Source: Rhizophagus clarus
Lineage: Eukaryota; Glomeromycota; Glomeromycetes; Glomerales; Glomeraceae
DNA length: 64,000 nucleotides
NCBI GenBank assembly: GCA_015698045.1
Contig: BLAL01000182.1
Span: 1,054,001 to 1,118,000 of the forward strand
Direction of reading: 5' to 3'
Part shown: piece by piece, positions 1 to 12,700 of the stretch
How the letters are laid out: every line of letters starts with the position of its first letter
Numbering within the stretch: position 1 is the stretch's first letter
Translations under genes and position numbers: made by a program
Notes under the pieces: generated by a model
What the model saw: the letters and a program-made list of their open reading frames with translations, nothing else
What the model was told of the DNA's origin: nothing
Databases searched by the model: none

Positions 1-1
1 G

Positions 2-363
2 ATGGCACCAGATTTTAGCGGTGGTCCTTTCCCTCCATATGGACAATATACTCAACCTTTTAGTGGTTTTCCACCAGTAACAGCAGGACCAATGAGAAAT
101 GACGCGTTATTAATGATGCCGAATGGACCAACTCAAGCATTTCATCCACAACATCCTCATCCGTCTTATATGGTGCCGAGTATCTCAGAAACAGGTGAAA
201 ATCCAAATCCTGAAATCTATGATCCTAATAATATGGTTAACGAATCTCATGATCAAAAATTAAATTCTATGCAACATCAAGGTCAACATCCACAAATCGA
301 TATGCACAGTATGGAAGGTAAATATAGATTAACACCTTCTTTATATTATAAACTTGGCTTTTG

Positions 364-404
<41 letters not shown>

Positions 405-920
405 TCATTTGTTGTCATAGTTACGACATCTAATGCCCATAATTCAGCATTCACAAGTTTTGAATCCCGTCAGATCCCTACTACAGGAGCCACTAACGTT
501 TCAGCACCTGGAAGTAAACCTTTCATGAAAATTGAAATTCCACAATCATCAGAACTTCCCGATCATCCTCTAACTTCACCCGCCTACCATTCGCAAGAAT
601 ATGTAGAAGGATTCCAAAACATGTATCATAGTGGTCATCCCGCCAATACCGCGTCCGCACACCATGGTGGATATCATTCTGATAGTGAGCAACATCATAG
701 TAATGGACTAACCCATGCAAATGGACGAGGTACAAGAGATGGTTCTGTACAAGATTCTAATAGTCACCATTCCGGTAGCCCACAATTGAATGGAGACAAG
801 ATGAACGGTTCAGAACATGGTTCAAAATCACCACCAGCAAATGGTAGTAACAATACTACTACAACGCCGACAACCGAATTAGGAAAAAGTCTTGGCCAAT
901 TGAACATGAAAATGGGATGA
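2..920 (+). CDS. 3' end of a His/Pro/Asn-rich protein gene (5' truncated)
   Basis: Two exons are visible, <1-317 and 421-920, joined in phase across a 103-bp intron (GTAAAT donor, CATAG acceptor). The frame is open to the window edge, so the ATG at 2 is probably internal. The product segment is low complexity: a Gly/Pro/Phe/Tyr-rich stretch, then His/Gln and Asn/Ser/Gly-rich tracts, ending with a short LGKSLGQLNMKMG-like tail before the TGA. No folded domain is visible. Composition resembles the disordered C-terminal half of a fungal transcription factor or RNA-binding protein, but that is a guess and I do not recognise the family. The DNA-binding or catalytic part, if any, lies upstream of the window. 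Confidence 0.7.
366..403 (+). repeat. (TTAC)n microsatellite inside an intron
   Basis: About nine uninterrupted copies of a TTAC/ACTT tetranucleotide fill the second half of the intron at 318-420 and end about 17 bp before its 3' splice site. The array occupies the polypyrimidine-tract position. Confidence 0.9.
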
Positions 921-2480
921 TAACCGATAAGCTGTAAATTTTTCTTTTTTTTCAAAACAAAAAAAAAAAAAAAAAAAAAATACCAATTCTTGTAAAATAA
1001 TCGAATCGAAGAAATAATAATTATGGGACGATTGAGTCTTTAAGTCATCATTTATTATGATTTTTTTTGTTTATAGTAAATTTTATTATTTTGGTAAGAA
1101 TAAATTATGTTGATGACAAATTTCATTTTTTTTTTCTTTGGTAAGGATTATCTTCCTTACTTTGTATTTAATACTTTTGGGCTTACGGTAATTAAAAAAA
1201 AAAAACCGAAAATATCAATCTTTTTGGATTAGAATTGTATTGGTTTTTTTGTTATAAAAAAAAGGGTTTTGGGTTTCAAATTAGAGAATAGAAAAAAAAA
1301 TCACAAAAAAATTATTCCGGGTATATTATATATTTTAGTTTTGTACTTTTTATTTGCATTATATTTTATTTATATATATATAATTTTTATATCTTAATAT
1401 TTTTTTTCTTTAGTTAGTTCTTAGTTTATTATTTAGTTATGAAATTTTTTCAATTCAGTATTCATTTATTTTCGAATTGATTACGACTTTTTACCTACCT
1501 TATTATTCACATATTAAGTATTATTACACTTTTTTTTTCTTTTTTTTTTTGAATATCATAAAATTACCATATAAATATATATATATATATTTTTTTTTTT
1601 TTTTGCTAGTTTTTATTCTTTTTTTCGATTACTTATTTTTTATTACTATTATTTTTTTTTCATCTTACATCCGTCTTTTTAATTATTTTTTATTCATAAA
1701 AAAAACTAGGAAAAAAAAAAATTTAATCTTTTTACAAAAAAAAAACAATTATTCAAGTGGTCTTTTTACGCGTTTTTTTTTATGTTTATACTGTAAAGTG
1801 TCGTGCGACTTTAAAATTTTTATGGCGCCAAAAAATTTGAGCAACATATAATAAGTCGATCAATTTCGTAATTTCGTCTTTATCATTATTGAAAATAATG
1901 GCGGTCAAAAAAAAAGTTTAAACACAGATTCACAAAGCACACCTGATATCGTGTGCTAGTCGTGCGCTGTTTTACAAAATCTCGCGTAATGATTGTATGT
2001 TAAACCTGTCAAACTTTTTACTGTTACGTTACTTTTTTTAATTTTTTGTGAAAAAGTTCCGTTTCAAAAAAAAAAAAAAAAAAAAATTTGATTACCGGGT
2101 GACATGTGAGATTGTTGTTAAACTTTCGACCTTAAAAAAAAAAAAAGTTTAGTACAGATGATCTTTTTTTAGTATATATATTATACGAATTGTACTTATA
2201 CATATTATATTAATTGATTTTTTTTTTTTGTCAATGAACGAAAATAAAAATAAAATAAAAACAAACAAGAATTTAAGATTAAAAAATTTTCCGACTCTTA
2301 AAAAATTAATAAATAAATAATTTTTTTTTTTTTTTTGTGATCTATTTAATGAATATTCATTCTATGCAATTAGAAATCTATCTATAGAAGTTTAATACCA
2401 TTCAAAGTAATTATGCGTTTTTATTTTTAAAAAAGCTTAGTAGATAATAAATTATACGTAATATATATATGTATATATAA

Positions 2481-2512
<32 letters not shown>

Positions 2513-4440
2513 TATCGTTACGTAATATATCGTTAATATGTGTTAATATAAACATCGGTTGTTATATACAGTAAATAAAACATACCGATAAAACCGATTC
2601 CCGGAACAGCTAAAAAAAAACTTGTATTGTGTATATATATGTATATATTATAATGATATTATATATGTCATTATTAGATGTAATGTAAAGTCCGTAAATA
2701 CTTGATCACTTTTTTTCCCGTTTTTTCCTTAACTCCGATACCGATGACATCGGTAACAAAAAAAAATGTCAAAATAACAATAAAATGAAAATAAAAATAA
2801 AATAAATAAATAAATAAATAATAAAAAAAAAGACGCATCACAATAAATAAAACTAACCTCTTTTTTTCCTTTAAGGAGTATTTTTTTTTCCCCCTCGTGA
2901 TTAAATTAATTAGGACATATATTCTAGATCAAAAATCGAACATAACGTAAAAAATTAAAAAATGAAACATGATAATCTCTATAAATAGGTAAATTAAACA
3001 ACTTTTTTACTGCGGTCAGTTAGTGTAGTAAATTTGGTAAATAAAATAACTTATTTAATATACTTACTGTAGCTTTTTTTTTTCATTGTAAAAAGTAGAT
3101 CGACTTTCCTAAATTTTTTATTTATTTTTTTCAAAAAAAGGATATTTTTTTTTTATTTGTTAATATAAATATTTGTTAATATAAATATTTGTTAATATAA
3201 ATATTTGTTAATATGAAAAGCAAAAGAAGTATGTTAAATTAAGAATGAGGATTTATTTACAAATATTCGAAAATGCGAAAATTGTTTCTTTTAAACTGTT
3301 TAAAACCGAATTTGGTAATGATAAATGAGTAACTTGGGGAGATGTTTAAAAAAAAAATTATCTTTTTTAAAAGATCGGGAAATATAAAACAAAAAAGATC
3401 TAAAAATTAGAATTTTTTTTTTTTTTTTTTTTTTTATAAATTACTTCTTTCATATTTTTAATTTGAGGGATTTAATTTTTTTGGTGGCTTTTTTTTTAAA
3501 AAAAAGAGAAAGACGGGACGAGATCTTGTGAATTAAATTGGCTTAGCTTAAAGATGCTTAAAGTGGCTAAATTATACTATATCATGCGGGTAAATCTTGA
3601 TTTGGAAAGTTAATATTAAACTTATCTGTATGGATTAAAAAGATAGATCTTTATATTTAGAAATTTAAAAAATATTATTTTACAAATAAAAAACAATAAA
3701 AAAATTTATTTGTTAAGGAATTTCTTATATATTTAAATATAAAAATTTTATAGTATTTTACTAATTAATTATAATAATATTTTGATTAATTTATTATTCA
3801 AGATTTTATTAAAAGGTGATTTATAAACAAATTATAATACAATTATACAGTAATTACAAATATAACAATTATTATTAAATTCACCTAAACTTATAATTAT
3901 AATACAAAAATTGTATAATATAAAATTGAAATTAATTATATTAAAAAATTTAATAATAAAATATTAATTAACTGTATAATATAAAATTGATTAGTTATAT
4001 AATACTACTTTTTTTTATAATTATAATATCAATTACTGATTATATTATGAAAAAAGAGAAGATTTTTTTTTATTAAGGTTTGCAAAAAAAATTTATGATA
4101 CAGTATCCTCTTTAAATATATAATAAATGTATATAATTAAAATTAGTTTTCAAGAATACTTTTATAAACTTTAAAAATTAAATACTTTGCTTTATTTAGT
4201 TATATCTGGCCAAAAAAATTATTAATTATTGGATTATTTTAATACAACAAATTAATAAAGTATTAAATCTTTTTTTTTATTTATTTTTTTTTTTTAAATA
4301 TTATATAAATATTTTTTATTTTAATATTATTTTAAAGAGTATTGCTAATCTTAACTGAGAGGAAATTTCCTCCCCTTCCTGTAAAAAATTTTTTAAAAAA
4401 AATTTTTTTTAATTTTTTTTTATAAAAACGTATAATAAAC
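921..4440. other. Gene-free AT-rich low-complexity region
   Basis: The likely 3' UTR of the first gene is followed by 3.5 kb of poly-A/poly-T runs (for example near 960-980, 2066-2085, 2480-2512, 3415-3436) and (TA)n tracts. A 124-codon frame at 1477-1851 is a homopolymer artefact. A CG-containing patch at 1790-2000 includes ATGGCGCCAAA at 1821-1831, resembling an E2F site. A perfect 14-bp palindrome, GAGGAAATTTCCTC, lies at 4359-4372. I see no supportable gene. Confidence 0.7.
3154..3215. repeat. 16-bp tandem repeat, about four copies
   Basis: The unit TTTGTTAATATAAATA is repeated almost perfectly about four times head to tail. It sits in otherwise non-repetitive AT-rich DNA with no gene nearby. 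Confidence 0.85.
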
Positions 4441-4963
4441 AGTAGAAAATGGACTTTCTTGAAATGATAGGTAGGTTTTATTTTCTTGTTTAATGACTTT
4501 TTCTGTTATTAGATTAATTAATAACATCATTTCTTTTTACTTTGTAGGAGTGTTTTCAGTTCTTGAAACAATAGATAGCCTTGTTTTTAATGGTTTTCTT
4601 CTATTGTTAAGTAAAGATTAACATCATTTCTTTTCACTTTTATTAGAGTGATTCAAGATTTCAATTCTTGGGACAATAGGTAAGTTTTGTTTTCTCTTTA
4701 ATGGTTTTCTTCTGTTGTTAATGAAATTTAACATCATTATTCATTTTTATTAGAAGTGATTCAAAATTTCAGTTTTTGGGACAATAGATAACATGATTAA
4801 CATCATTATTCATTTTTATTAAAAGTGATTCAAGATTTCAGTTCTTGGAACAATAGGTAAGTTTTGTTTCCCCTTTAATAGTTTTTTTCTGTTGTTAATG
4901 AGATTTAACGTTATTTTTTCACTTTTTAGACGTGATTTTAAGACTTTCTTGGAATGATTATAG
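4441..4963 (+). repeat. Tandem intron/microexon-like array
   Basis: About five imperfect direct repeats, roughly 107 bp apart. Each unit has a ~33-nt core beginning AGTGATTCAAGATTT and ending TTGGGACAATAG, followed by a 72-77 bp spacer. Most spacers start with GTAGGT or GTAAGTTTTG and end in TTTTATTAG, TTTGTAG or TTTTTAG, which are intron boundaries matching the real introns in this window. Cores lie at about 4548-4574, 4647-4679, 4754-4787, 4821-4856 and 4930-4963. One spacer begins ATAGCC instead of a donor and one is truncated (4788-4820), so the array is partly decayed. A leading segment ATGGACTTTCTTGAAATG starts at 4449. The 33-nt core has an open frame in one phase, giving an 11-residue peptide repeat. 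It may be a remnant of a gene with duplicated small exons or a satellite. No flanking coding exon was found. Confidence 0.6.
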
Positions 4964-5529
4964 AAATATTTAAGGATTTTTTTACCGCTTATTGAATTTT
5001 ATCTAAATATCATCCATTATGACTTTCTATTCCTCGCTCAGAACCTTCTGATAAACATGTTACATGTAGTAAAAATATGTTGCAATTTGATTGAAACTTA
5101 AAAACAAACTTTGTGAATACTGATCCTTTATGAAAAAGGTATTCTATTTTTGTTTATTATATGATATTAAAATTACTTCTTTAAAAACAATTTATTGAAT
5201 TTCTCAGAACAATTTTTTTTATTTTATTAGCAAGTTCAGTATTATTTCTTTATTCATGATGGTATTTTTTTTTGAAATGTCATTGTTTCTTTTAATTTTT
5301 AGTTCAATAACATGTAATAAAATAGTTGCTAAATAATAGTTCAATAACATATAATAAAATATTTGCTAAATAAATTGCATTACAGATAGATCCATAAATT
5401 CTCTTACAAATATTAATCTAATAAAGTATTTTATTGATGCAAAAAAAACATCGTAATAAAATAAATTTTGTACTATAATTGCTGCATATTACATGAATTT
5501 TGACAAATTTTTAACCAGTAAATTTACAA
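4964..5529. other. Non-coding AT-rich spacer
   Basis: I see no coding frame or conserved structure. A 25-30 bp segment containing AGTTCAATAACATGTAATAAAATA is imperfectly duplicated at about 5302-5365. Confidence 0.6.
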
Positions 5530-6870
5530 GTTGCACAGTTATATTCTTTCTGCTTACAATTATGACATGTTTTTCTATTATTTTTATTGTCTAGTTAAGT
5601 TTCATTACCATCTTTTAGAATATTAAGATCAATAAATCTTAAATAATTTCTTCTGCTTTTCTTATCTTGAATTTTAACAGCGCTCTTCATCTTCTCTGCT
5701 GGTCTTTCCTTTCTAACCATAATAATCAGGTTTATCACATCATCATTATTTAATATTTCTTTTACCTAATGTTGTATATTATCTAAAATTTCTTGCTTAC
5801 TTACTAAAAAATCTTGGCACATACCAATAAACTCTTCATATAAATTTATAGAAAATATCAAATCAATAGCTTTTTTTATCATACCATGTGCATACCCATA
5901 TTTTATATGGTTATTATTAAGCTTTTGAAGATTTAATGTATATAATTCAGCACCTCTTACCTTTGTTATATGCCCTAAATTAAAATTAATTGCACCACTA
6001 ATTATTTCATTATCTGATGTATTAGAATAAAAGCTAATAGAGCTTGTTGAATTATAACATTTGATGTAATCTTGTCATCAGCTAGAAATTAATCTAAAAT
6101 GTTTTATTATAAATAAAATAAATAATTAATAATTTGTAAAAACAATATGAAAAGAGTTAGATATAATAAAGTTAATATACTAACCTAACATGCCATTTTG
6201 CATTTAAAGATGTTTTTAAAATTTTGTAAAAATGCCTACATGGATATTCATGTATAATTAGTAAATTACATGTGTATCTATGAGATCCATTAGAAATTAA
6301 TATAACATAGTGATTTTTAATTTCACATGATACTACAATTTGCCAAATTTTTACAATTTCAGATTTCATTATTGTTGCTAAAATATTACTAAGTAATATT
6401 TTCACAGTTTTATAATGGTTTTCATATACACCTTTATTATAATCATCTTCGCTATAAGTCTTAATAATAAATAAGTTGATTAGCAATAAATGTAAAACTT
6501 CATTTAAAACAAAAATACAAACCTTAATAATTGTTTTGCATTCTGTAATTTTAAGCATAAATGCATCATAATAAAAACATTCTTGCATTTGCTTACAAAC
6601 TGGTATAACCATTGGCACCATAAAATAATCTGAAACAATTTTTTTAATAAATGTAAAGTATTTTTTTGGCTATATTTTCCAATCTAACATTTGGAATTTT
6701 ATTCTTATATTTTTAAATTCTAACATAATTTGCTTCATTATCAAGTAATTGTTAAATTTTCCTTACTAGTATTAAAAGGGATGAAATGGATTTAACATTA
6801 TCATGAATTTTTTTATTTAAACTTTTCACACGTTGAGTACTATTTGCACCTGCAGTAAATTGGATATTAA
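5530..6870 (-). pseudogene. Decayed MULE (FAR1/FHY3-like) transposase
   Basis: On the minus strand, fragments in MULE transposase order can be read through several frames. FTAGANSTQRV (about 6850) is the segment that normally follows the DDE core. Next is a frame at 6172-6621 ending in a SWIM zinc finger (a Cys, then HEYPCRHFYKIL). Then comes a basic RKERP stretch (about 5700) and a C-terminal zinc knuckle CHNCKQKEYNCATCK (about 5540). Numerous stops and frameshifts separate them, so the copy is dead. No terminal inverted repeats were identified. SWIM-bearing MULEs are known to be abundant in glomeromycotan genomes, which supports the assignment. Confidence 0.75.
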
Positions 6871-7255
6871 TATAATAAACAATCTATTTATTTTTTAGTA
6901 GATCTAATTGTCTATTAAGATAACTAGATACTGTTATCTTGGCAAATGTAAAGAACTGAAACTTTACACGATACCCAAAATAACAGGAGTTTAACTCTGG
7001 TAAGAACTTTAACATGTGATTTGATAAATTCTGAAGGCAAACGTTAATAATAATAATAAAATAAGAACAATAAAGTTTATTAAGAAATAAAGAAATACGT
7101 TATAATTTTAGTTAATGGATTGATTCTTTTGTTGGCAAGAATAACCTAAAGAAATTATCTTTTGTTGCAGATAAAATCTTAGTAATAACTAAAGAAATAA
7201 AAGACAAAGATAAAAGTTAAATAACCAACTACTACGACTCTACTCTACCTACAAC

Positions 7256-7535
7256 TTATTCAATCACTATATATAATAAAATAATAATAACAAAAATAAA
7301 ATAAATATAATAAATAAAATATATAATATAAATATAACAAATAAAATAAATAAAATAAATATAATAAATTATATTAACCATATTAATCAGATTGATCATA
7401 TTATTATGATCATCATGATTATTATGATTATTACAACTATCATGATCATCGTAACTATTACAACTATTACAACTATTATAACTATTACGACTATTATGAT
7501 TATTGTGATTATTATAACTATTATGATCAAGCAAT
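7256..7535. repeat. Trinucleotide/9-bp periodic low-complexity repeat
   Basis: The first half is (AATATAATAAAT)n-like. The second half consists of degenerate ATTATGATT/ATTACAACT nonamers. The 92-residue frame read on the minus strand (Asn/Ser/His-rich followed by Ile/Tyr-rich) is a by-product of the period-3 repeat, not a credible gene. Confidence 0.75.
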
Positions 7536-7580
7536 TTTTAACTTCAACACTTCCCCCTCCTTTAGAGTGAACCCTGTGAA

Positions 7581-7970
7581 CTAAATTTCAATAATTAAAG
7601 AGTGGTATTGTTATGAAGTTAATCGTTTAATCATAGAAAGAGTAATCTCCTGTATTCCCATTATTTGAAAAGAATTAATTTCAAAAATATAATAAGTACG
7701 AATAGCAGTTTGATAATAATGGTCAGAAATATTCTTTTTTGCTAATTTTTGAATAATTGGACAAGATTCAATTAATTTTCCCAAATAAAAAGCATAGGTT
7801 AATGCTGTTTTTCGTTATTTTAACCGTTATGTTCTTAATAGACATTTATATATAATAGCAATTTTTGACTTATCATCCATAGTTTCATTGTATGATGGAT
7901 CCATAAGTTCTATATTTACTTGACCAATATTTGATAAATCTTCACAAATTCGCTGAAAATTTTCTACCAT
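7581..7970 (-). pseudogene. Decayed ORF, unknown family
   Basis: From an ATG at 7970 the minus strand reads for about 130 codons with protein-like composition (start MVENFQRICEDLSNIG), interrupted by only three TAA stops in the same frame. The product would be mixed alpha-helical, without a recognisable domain. Each stop could derive from CAA by one C-to-T change, the same decay pattern as in the Gypsy element downstream. It lies between the MULE and Gypsy remnants and may be part of a mobile element. I cannot name the family. Confidence 0.5.
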
Positions 7971-8457
7971 TTTTGTTGAAAATATAATTCAATTATTATT
8001 TATATATTATTCCTTTAAATAAGTTTCTAATACTCTTGTTGATCATTTTCAGTATGTTGTACCAATTAATTATCATCGTACAAAATTATTTTCCTAAAAT
8101 TAAGCTTTTCCAAATTAAGATAACAAGATAAACGCGTCCAATAATTTAATTACCATTCTATTTTATTCCCATTTGAGTAAATAAGACCATTTTTACTACT
8201 ATTTAATTGAAATCTAATTTTAGTTTATCATACTCCTTATTAATTAACTTCCTTATTCAAATTAAATTATGGTAATTACTGTTACATCTCCACTCTAATT
8301 ACTACTTCTAGAACAAGTCCATAAGAAATGATGCAATTTTCTTTTAACGCGACTATTTTTCTTTTTACGCGTTTCTGTTTTTATAAAAAGGACTGAGGTA
8401 ATTATTTTTACTCCATTAACTTTTTATTAATTCTAATAAAACTTCACAATTTTCAAC
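7971..8457. other. Spacer without assignable content
   Basis: AT-rich. It contains two ACGCGT hexamers (8132-8137 and 8367-8372). Nothing codes convincingly. Confidence 0.5.
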
Positions 8458-9690
8458 ATGGCATTCTTGTCTAACTTTATCATTTCCTTCTTGCAAACTT
8501 ATAACAAAAAATCATTTTGAAATTTTTTGGTCGTCTCTTTCCAAGATATTATTAGGTTGTCTCCTTTCTCTACTACTACCACTAATGCCTTACATGAATA
8601 CTGGTTTTCCAAATTTCTTAAAGCTTTTAAAGATTACAACCCTTCTATGTACAATTCATTAGAACCTCGGGTGTGTTGATTTCTTTTTGTTTTACAATAA
8701 TAGAGGAATACTTGGTTTGTCGCGTTTCAGATTTAAGGGAATTACTGTACTTAACTATTTGGTAGCCACTCCAAATCCTCTTATTCAGGCAATCTATTGT
8801 TGCTAATAAAGGTCTGCTTATCTTGAAGGAGAAATAGGCTAGACAACTTCCTTTATTATTAAATAAAAAGTTATCAACGCACCACTAATCTACCTGTACT
8901 TTTACAGTTAAGAGATGAGAAAGTACGTAATTCACAAAAATTTGAGAAATATTGGATTAAAATAATCCAAGAGTGTGTAAAGGTATGCTACTTAAATTAA
9001 TTTTATCTTTTCCTTTTAATTTCCAATTTTTCTAACTTATTTTCCAATTTTAGTGGTATCGTTTAGTTCTAGCTCGCAATGAAAGAAATTTTCTTCTTGC
9101 TCGTCGTAATGTTGTAGATAGGGAAATAAATCAAATACAACTTTCTTTTAAGGTGCTTCTTTTTGTTGAAGATTTTTCTGATTTTGAAGATCCTCCTTTA
9201 AGTGATGTTGCTTTTTCTGATTCTAGGGCTACTTCCAGTACATCTGAATCACGTTCTAAAAAAAGAAAATTATGTTCTAGGATTTTTTTCTCCTCCTCCT
9301 CCTGAAAAATCAAAATATGTTGTAAATACACCTTCTAGAAAACGCCGCAGAAAAAATCATACTACTTCTCGAGTTCCTAGACCAATTCCTATTTCTCCTT
9401 CTGATTCTTCCTCTTCTGATTCTATTTCTTCTTCTCCTTCTAATTCTCCTCCTTCATTATTACCAACTATAATTATTCCTTCTTTATCTATTGAACAAGA
9501 ATTACCACTACCTCCTCATGAATCTCCTTTACGTCCCCTTCAACATCAATAATCGCAACAGCAACAAACTTATCAATTATCTCCTCTTTTACCTTTTAAA
9601 TCATCTACTCTTTCACCTGTATTAAGTCCTGACCATTCTTCACCTCAACTTATATGTAATAAGATGTGTCCAATACATTGTCTTCAATAA
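8458..9690 (+). pseudogene. Broken Ser/Pro-rich ORF, unknown family
   Basis: Plus-strand fragments form a discontinuous protein. They are a start at 8458 (MAFLSNFIISF), a segment near 8596-8670 (YWFSKFLKAFKDYNPSMYNS) and a segment at 8930-8982 followed by a plausible intron (GTATGC...TTTTAG). After the intron come a basic/acidic segment (WYRLVLARNERNFLL, 9055 on) and a frame at 9202-9552 with a basic patch (SRKRRRKNH) and Ser/Pro-rich tail. A frameshift at the T-run near 9283 and several stops make it non-functional. The basic patch could be nuclear targeting. The gene converges on the Gypsy element, but I cannot tell whether it belongs to it. Confidence 0.4.
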
Positions 9691-9701
9691 AATTATAATT
9701 A

Positions 9702-12700
9702 TTATTGTATAAGCACAATTGGTTTTAATATTTGATCTCAATAAAGTTTTAAGCGATTTCCATGTACTACATTTTTAACTAATTTACCATCCATAGTACG
9801 TAACTTATAAACATTATTATCTAAAGCTTCATGGATAAAATAAGGTCCTATCCATTTATTTTCTAATTTTGCTGAAAAATTAGTTTTAAGCCATGTTCAT
9901 TCAACTAAAACTTTATCTCCTATTTTAAGTTTAACTGATATTCTTTGTTGATTATGTTGTTCTTTTTGCTTTTGTTGTTCCCTATCAATAATATCAATGA
10001 CTTCTTGTCGATCAGTCTCCAAATTTTCAATAAGTCGATATAATCTTGCTAAAAGAGGATTTTGTTCATCCTTTTCTTGTATATTTGGTAATTTTAAGTC
10101 AATTGGTAATGTTACTTGTCGTCTATAAACTAAATAGAATGACGTAAAACCTGTTGTACTATGTTTCTTTGTTCTATATGCAAATAGGGTAGCATCTACT
10201 AACTGGTCCTATTCTTTGTTTTCAGAATTAACTAGTTTAGCAATGCACTCTCCTAAAGTTCTATTAAAACATTCTACCATTCCATTTGTTTGTGGCCTAT
10301 AAGGTGATGTTAGTCTATGTTTTGTTTGATAATTTTCACATAACTTATCTATTATTTGATTAACAAATGAAGTTCCTCTATCAGATAAAATTTCTTAAGA
10401 TATATCATGACGACAAATTATTTCTTCATAAATAAACTTAGCAACAGTTTCAGCATGAATATTTTCTATAGCCTTTGCTTCTGGCCATTTGGTAAAATAG
10501 TCCATAGCAACTATTATATACCTATTTTCTTGTTCCGTCCTGAAAAGTGGTCCTTTAATATTAATACCAATTCGATAAAATAGGCTTTACACTTTTATTG
10601 GTATAAGTGGTTCTACTCTTTGTTGAGATCCTCTTCTTTGGTATGTATCACAGATATTAATATAATTTTTAATATCTTCGAACATTTGAGGCCAATAATA
10701 ATGTTCTTTTACTTTTTCAAATACTGCATCAATTTCTAAATGCGCAGCATTTAAGTCTTGATGTAAATGATAAAAAATAGATTCTATTTGTTTATGTAAA
10801 ATTACTCTTTTAAAACCATTCTGGATTCTCCTATATAATAAATTATTTTGTAAGATATAATGAGATGAGATACGATGAATTTTTGCTTTTTGAGTACTGC
10901 TATAATGATCTGAAACAGTAAGTGCATCCAGATATTGCACTAAAACTCTATACGTTTGTTCATTCATGATTAATATTTTGTTGGTTGTTGGAGATATTTT
11001 GTAGACCTGTGTTGGGATTAATTCGAGATAAAACGTTCGCATTAAAGTATTTAGTTCCTTTCCGATATTGAATTTCATAATCATATTCTGAAAGAATTAT
11101 TTTCCATCTTTCTAACCATCGATTAGCTGTTTCAGATGATGAGTTAAGTAACCATTTCAAAGCTGAATGATCTGTAATAATGGTAAAATAAATTCCAAAT
11201 AAATAGTGTCTAAAATATTTAACTGCCCAAATAATTGCCAAACATTCTAGTTCTATAATGGCATAATTCTTTTCTGCAGGAGCCAAAGTTCAACTAGCAT
11301 AAGCGTCTACATATTCATCCTTGCCATCTTTCTGAGCTAATACTGCACCAATTCCAATTAGTGAAGCATCTATATATAAGAGAAATGGTTTTTCAAAATC
11401 TGGATATCAAACTATAGGTGCTTGAGTAAGTTTAGCTTTCAATATTTCAAAAGCTTGTTGTTGAGTATTTTTGTCTATTTATAAACTACATTCTTTTTCA
11501 ATAATTCATACATAGGATCAGCTAATTGCGAGAAATTCTTTATAAAACATCGATAATATAAAAATAATCCTAATACACCTCTTAAATCACGAATATTAAC
11601 AGGTATCGGATAATTTACAATTTTGTCTATTTTTTCAGGATCTGGTTTAATTCCTTCTTCTCCTACAACATGTCCAAGAAATTGTAACTCTTTTGCTCTA
11701 AAATGGCATTTTTCTGCCTTTAGTCGAAGATTGGCTTATCTAATCTTGTCAAATACTTCTTCTATGTGTTGTAAATGCTTTTGAAAAGTTTTTAAATAAA
11801 TGATAACATCATCAAGGTAAACCATGACAAATTTTTCTTTGAGATTTCCTAATACCTTATTCATTGTTCTTTGGAAAGTAGCAGGGGCATTACATAGACC
11901 AAAAGGCATTACTTTAAATTTATAAGTTCCAAATTTAGTAATAAATGCTGTTTTTTCTTAATCCTTTGCTTTTACTTTTATCTGCCAATAACCTAAAGCT
12001 AAATCAAGCGTTGTAAACTATTGAGCTCCATTTAGTGAGTCCAGTATTTCATCAATCCTTGGAAGTGGGTAATTATCCTTTTTTGTTACATCATTGAGAG
12101 GCTTGTAATTAACACAAAATCGTAATTGACTATTTTTCTTTTTAACTATTACTACTGGAAATGACCAAGGACTAGAAGATGGTTGAATAAGATCTTGTTT
12201 CAACATTTCATGTATTTCTTTTTCAATAAATTCATTTTCTTTAGATGCTGCCTTATAAGCATTTTTTTTAATAGGATGTACATTTTCAGTAATAATAATA
12301 TGTTCTCTTAAATGAGTCTGTTGTAATTCTTCTATGGACCGTACAAAAAGATTTTTATTTTTATCTAGAATTTTGATAAAAAGTTCAATTTGCTTTTGAT
12401 CTAAATCTCCTATAGGAACTTCCTTATTTTCTTCAATAATAATTTTTGTTTTATTCTTTTCATCTTGATTTTGCATGACAGTATATATTTTCCAATCTCA
12501 TTCTATTTGACAACATTCCAAACAATTTTCTTGATCTTTTAAAATTTTACACAAGCATCGACCAGGACCTTGACTATTTGTTGTTCTATCTCTTGTTCTA
12601 TACTTTATTTCACAATATTCCATAAATGCGACAGAATATTTACAATCTTCAATTTGAAATTCTTCATTATCAATTTTAAGATTATAGTAAGGTATAGGTT

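Noticed and set aside
1477..1851. 124-codon plus-strand frame
   Set aside because: Phe/Leu/Lys/Tyr content comes entirely from T and A homopolymers; no splice or homology support.
7256..7534. 92-codon minus-strand Asn/Ser/His-rich frame
   Set aside because: Produced by a period-3 low-complexity repeat, with no coding signature.
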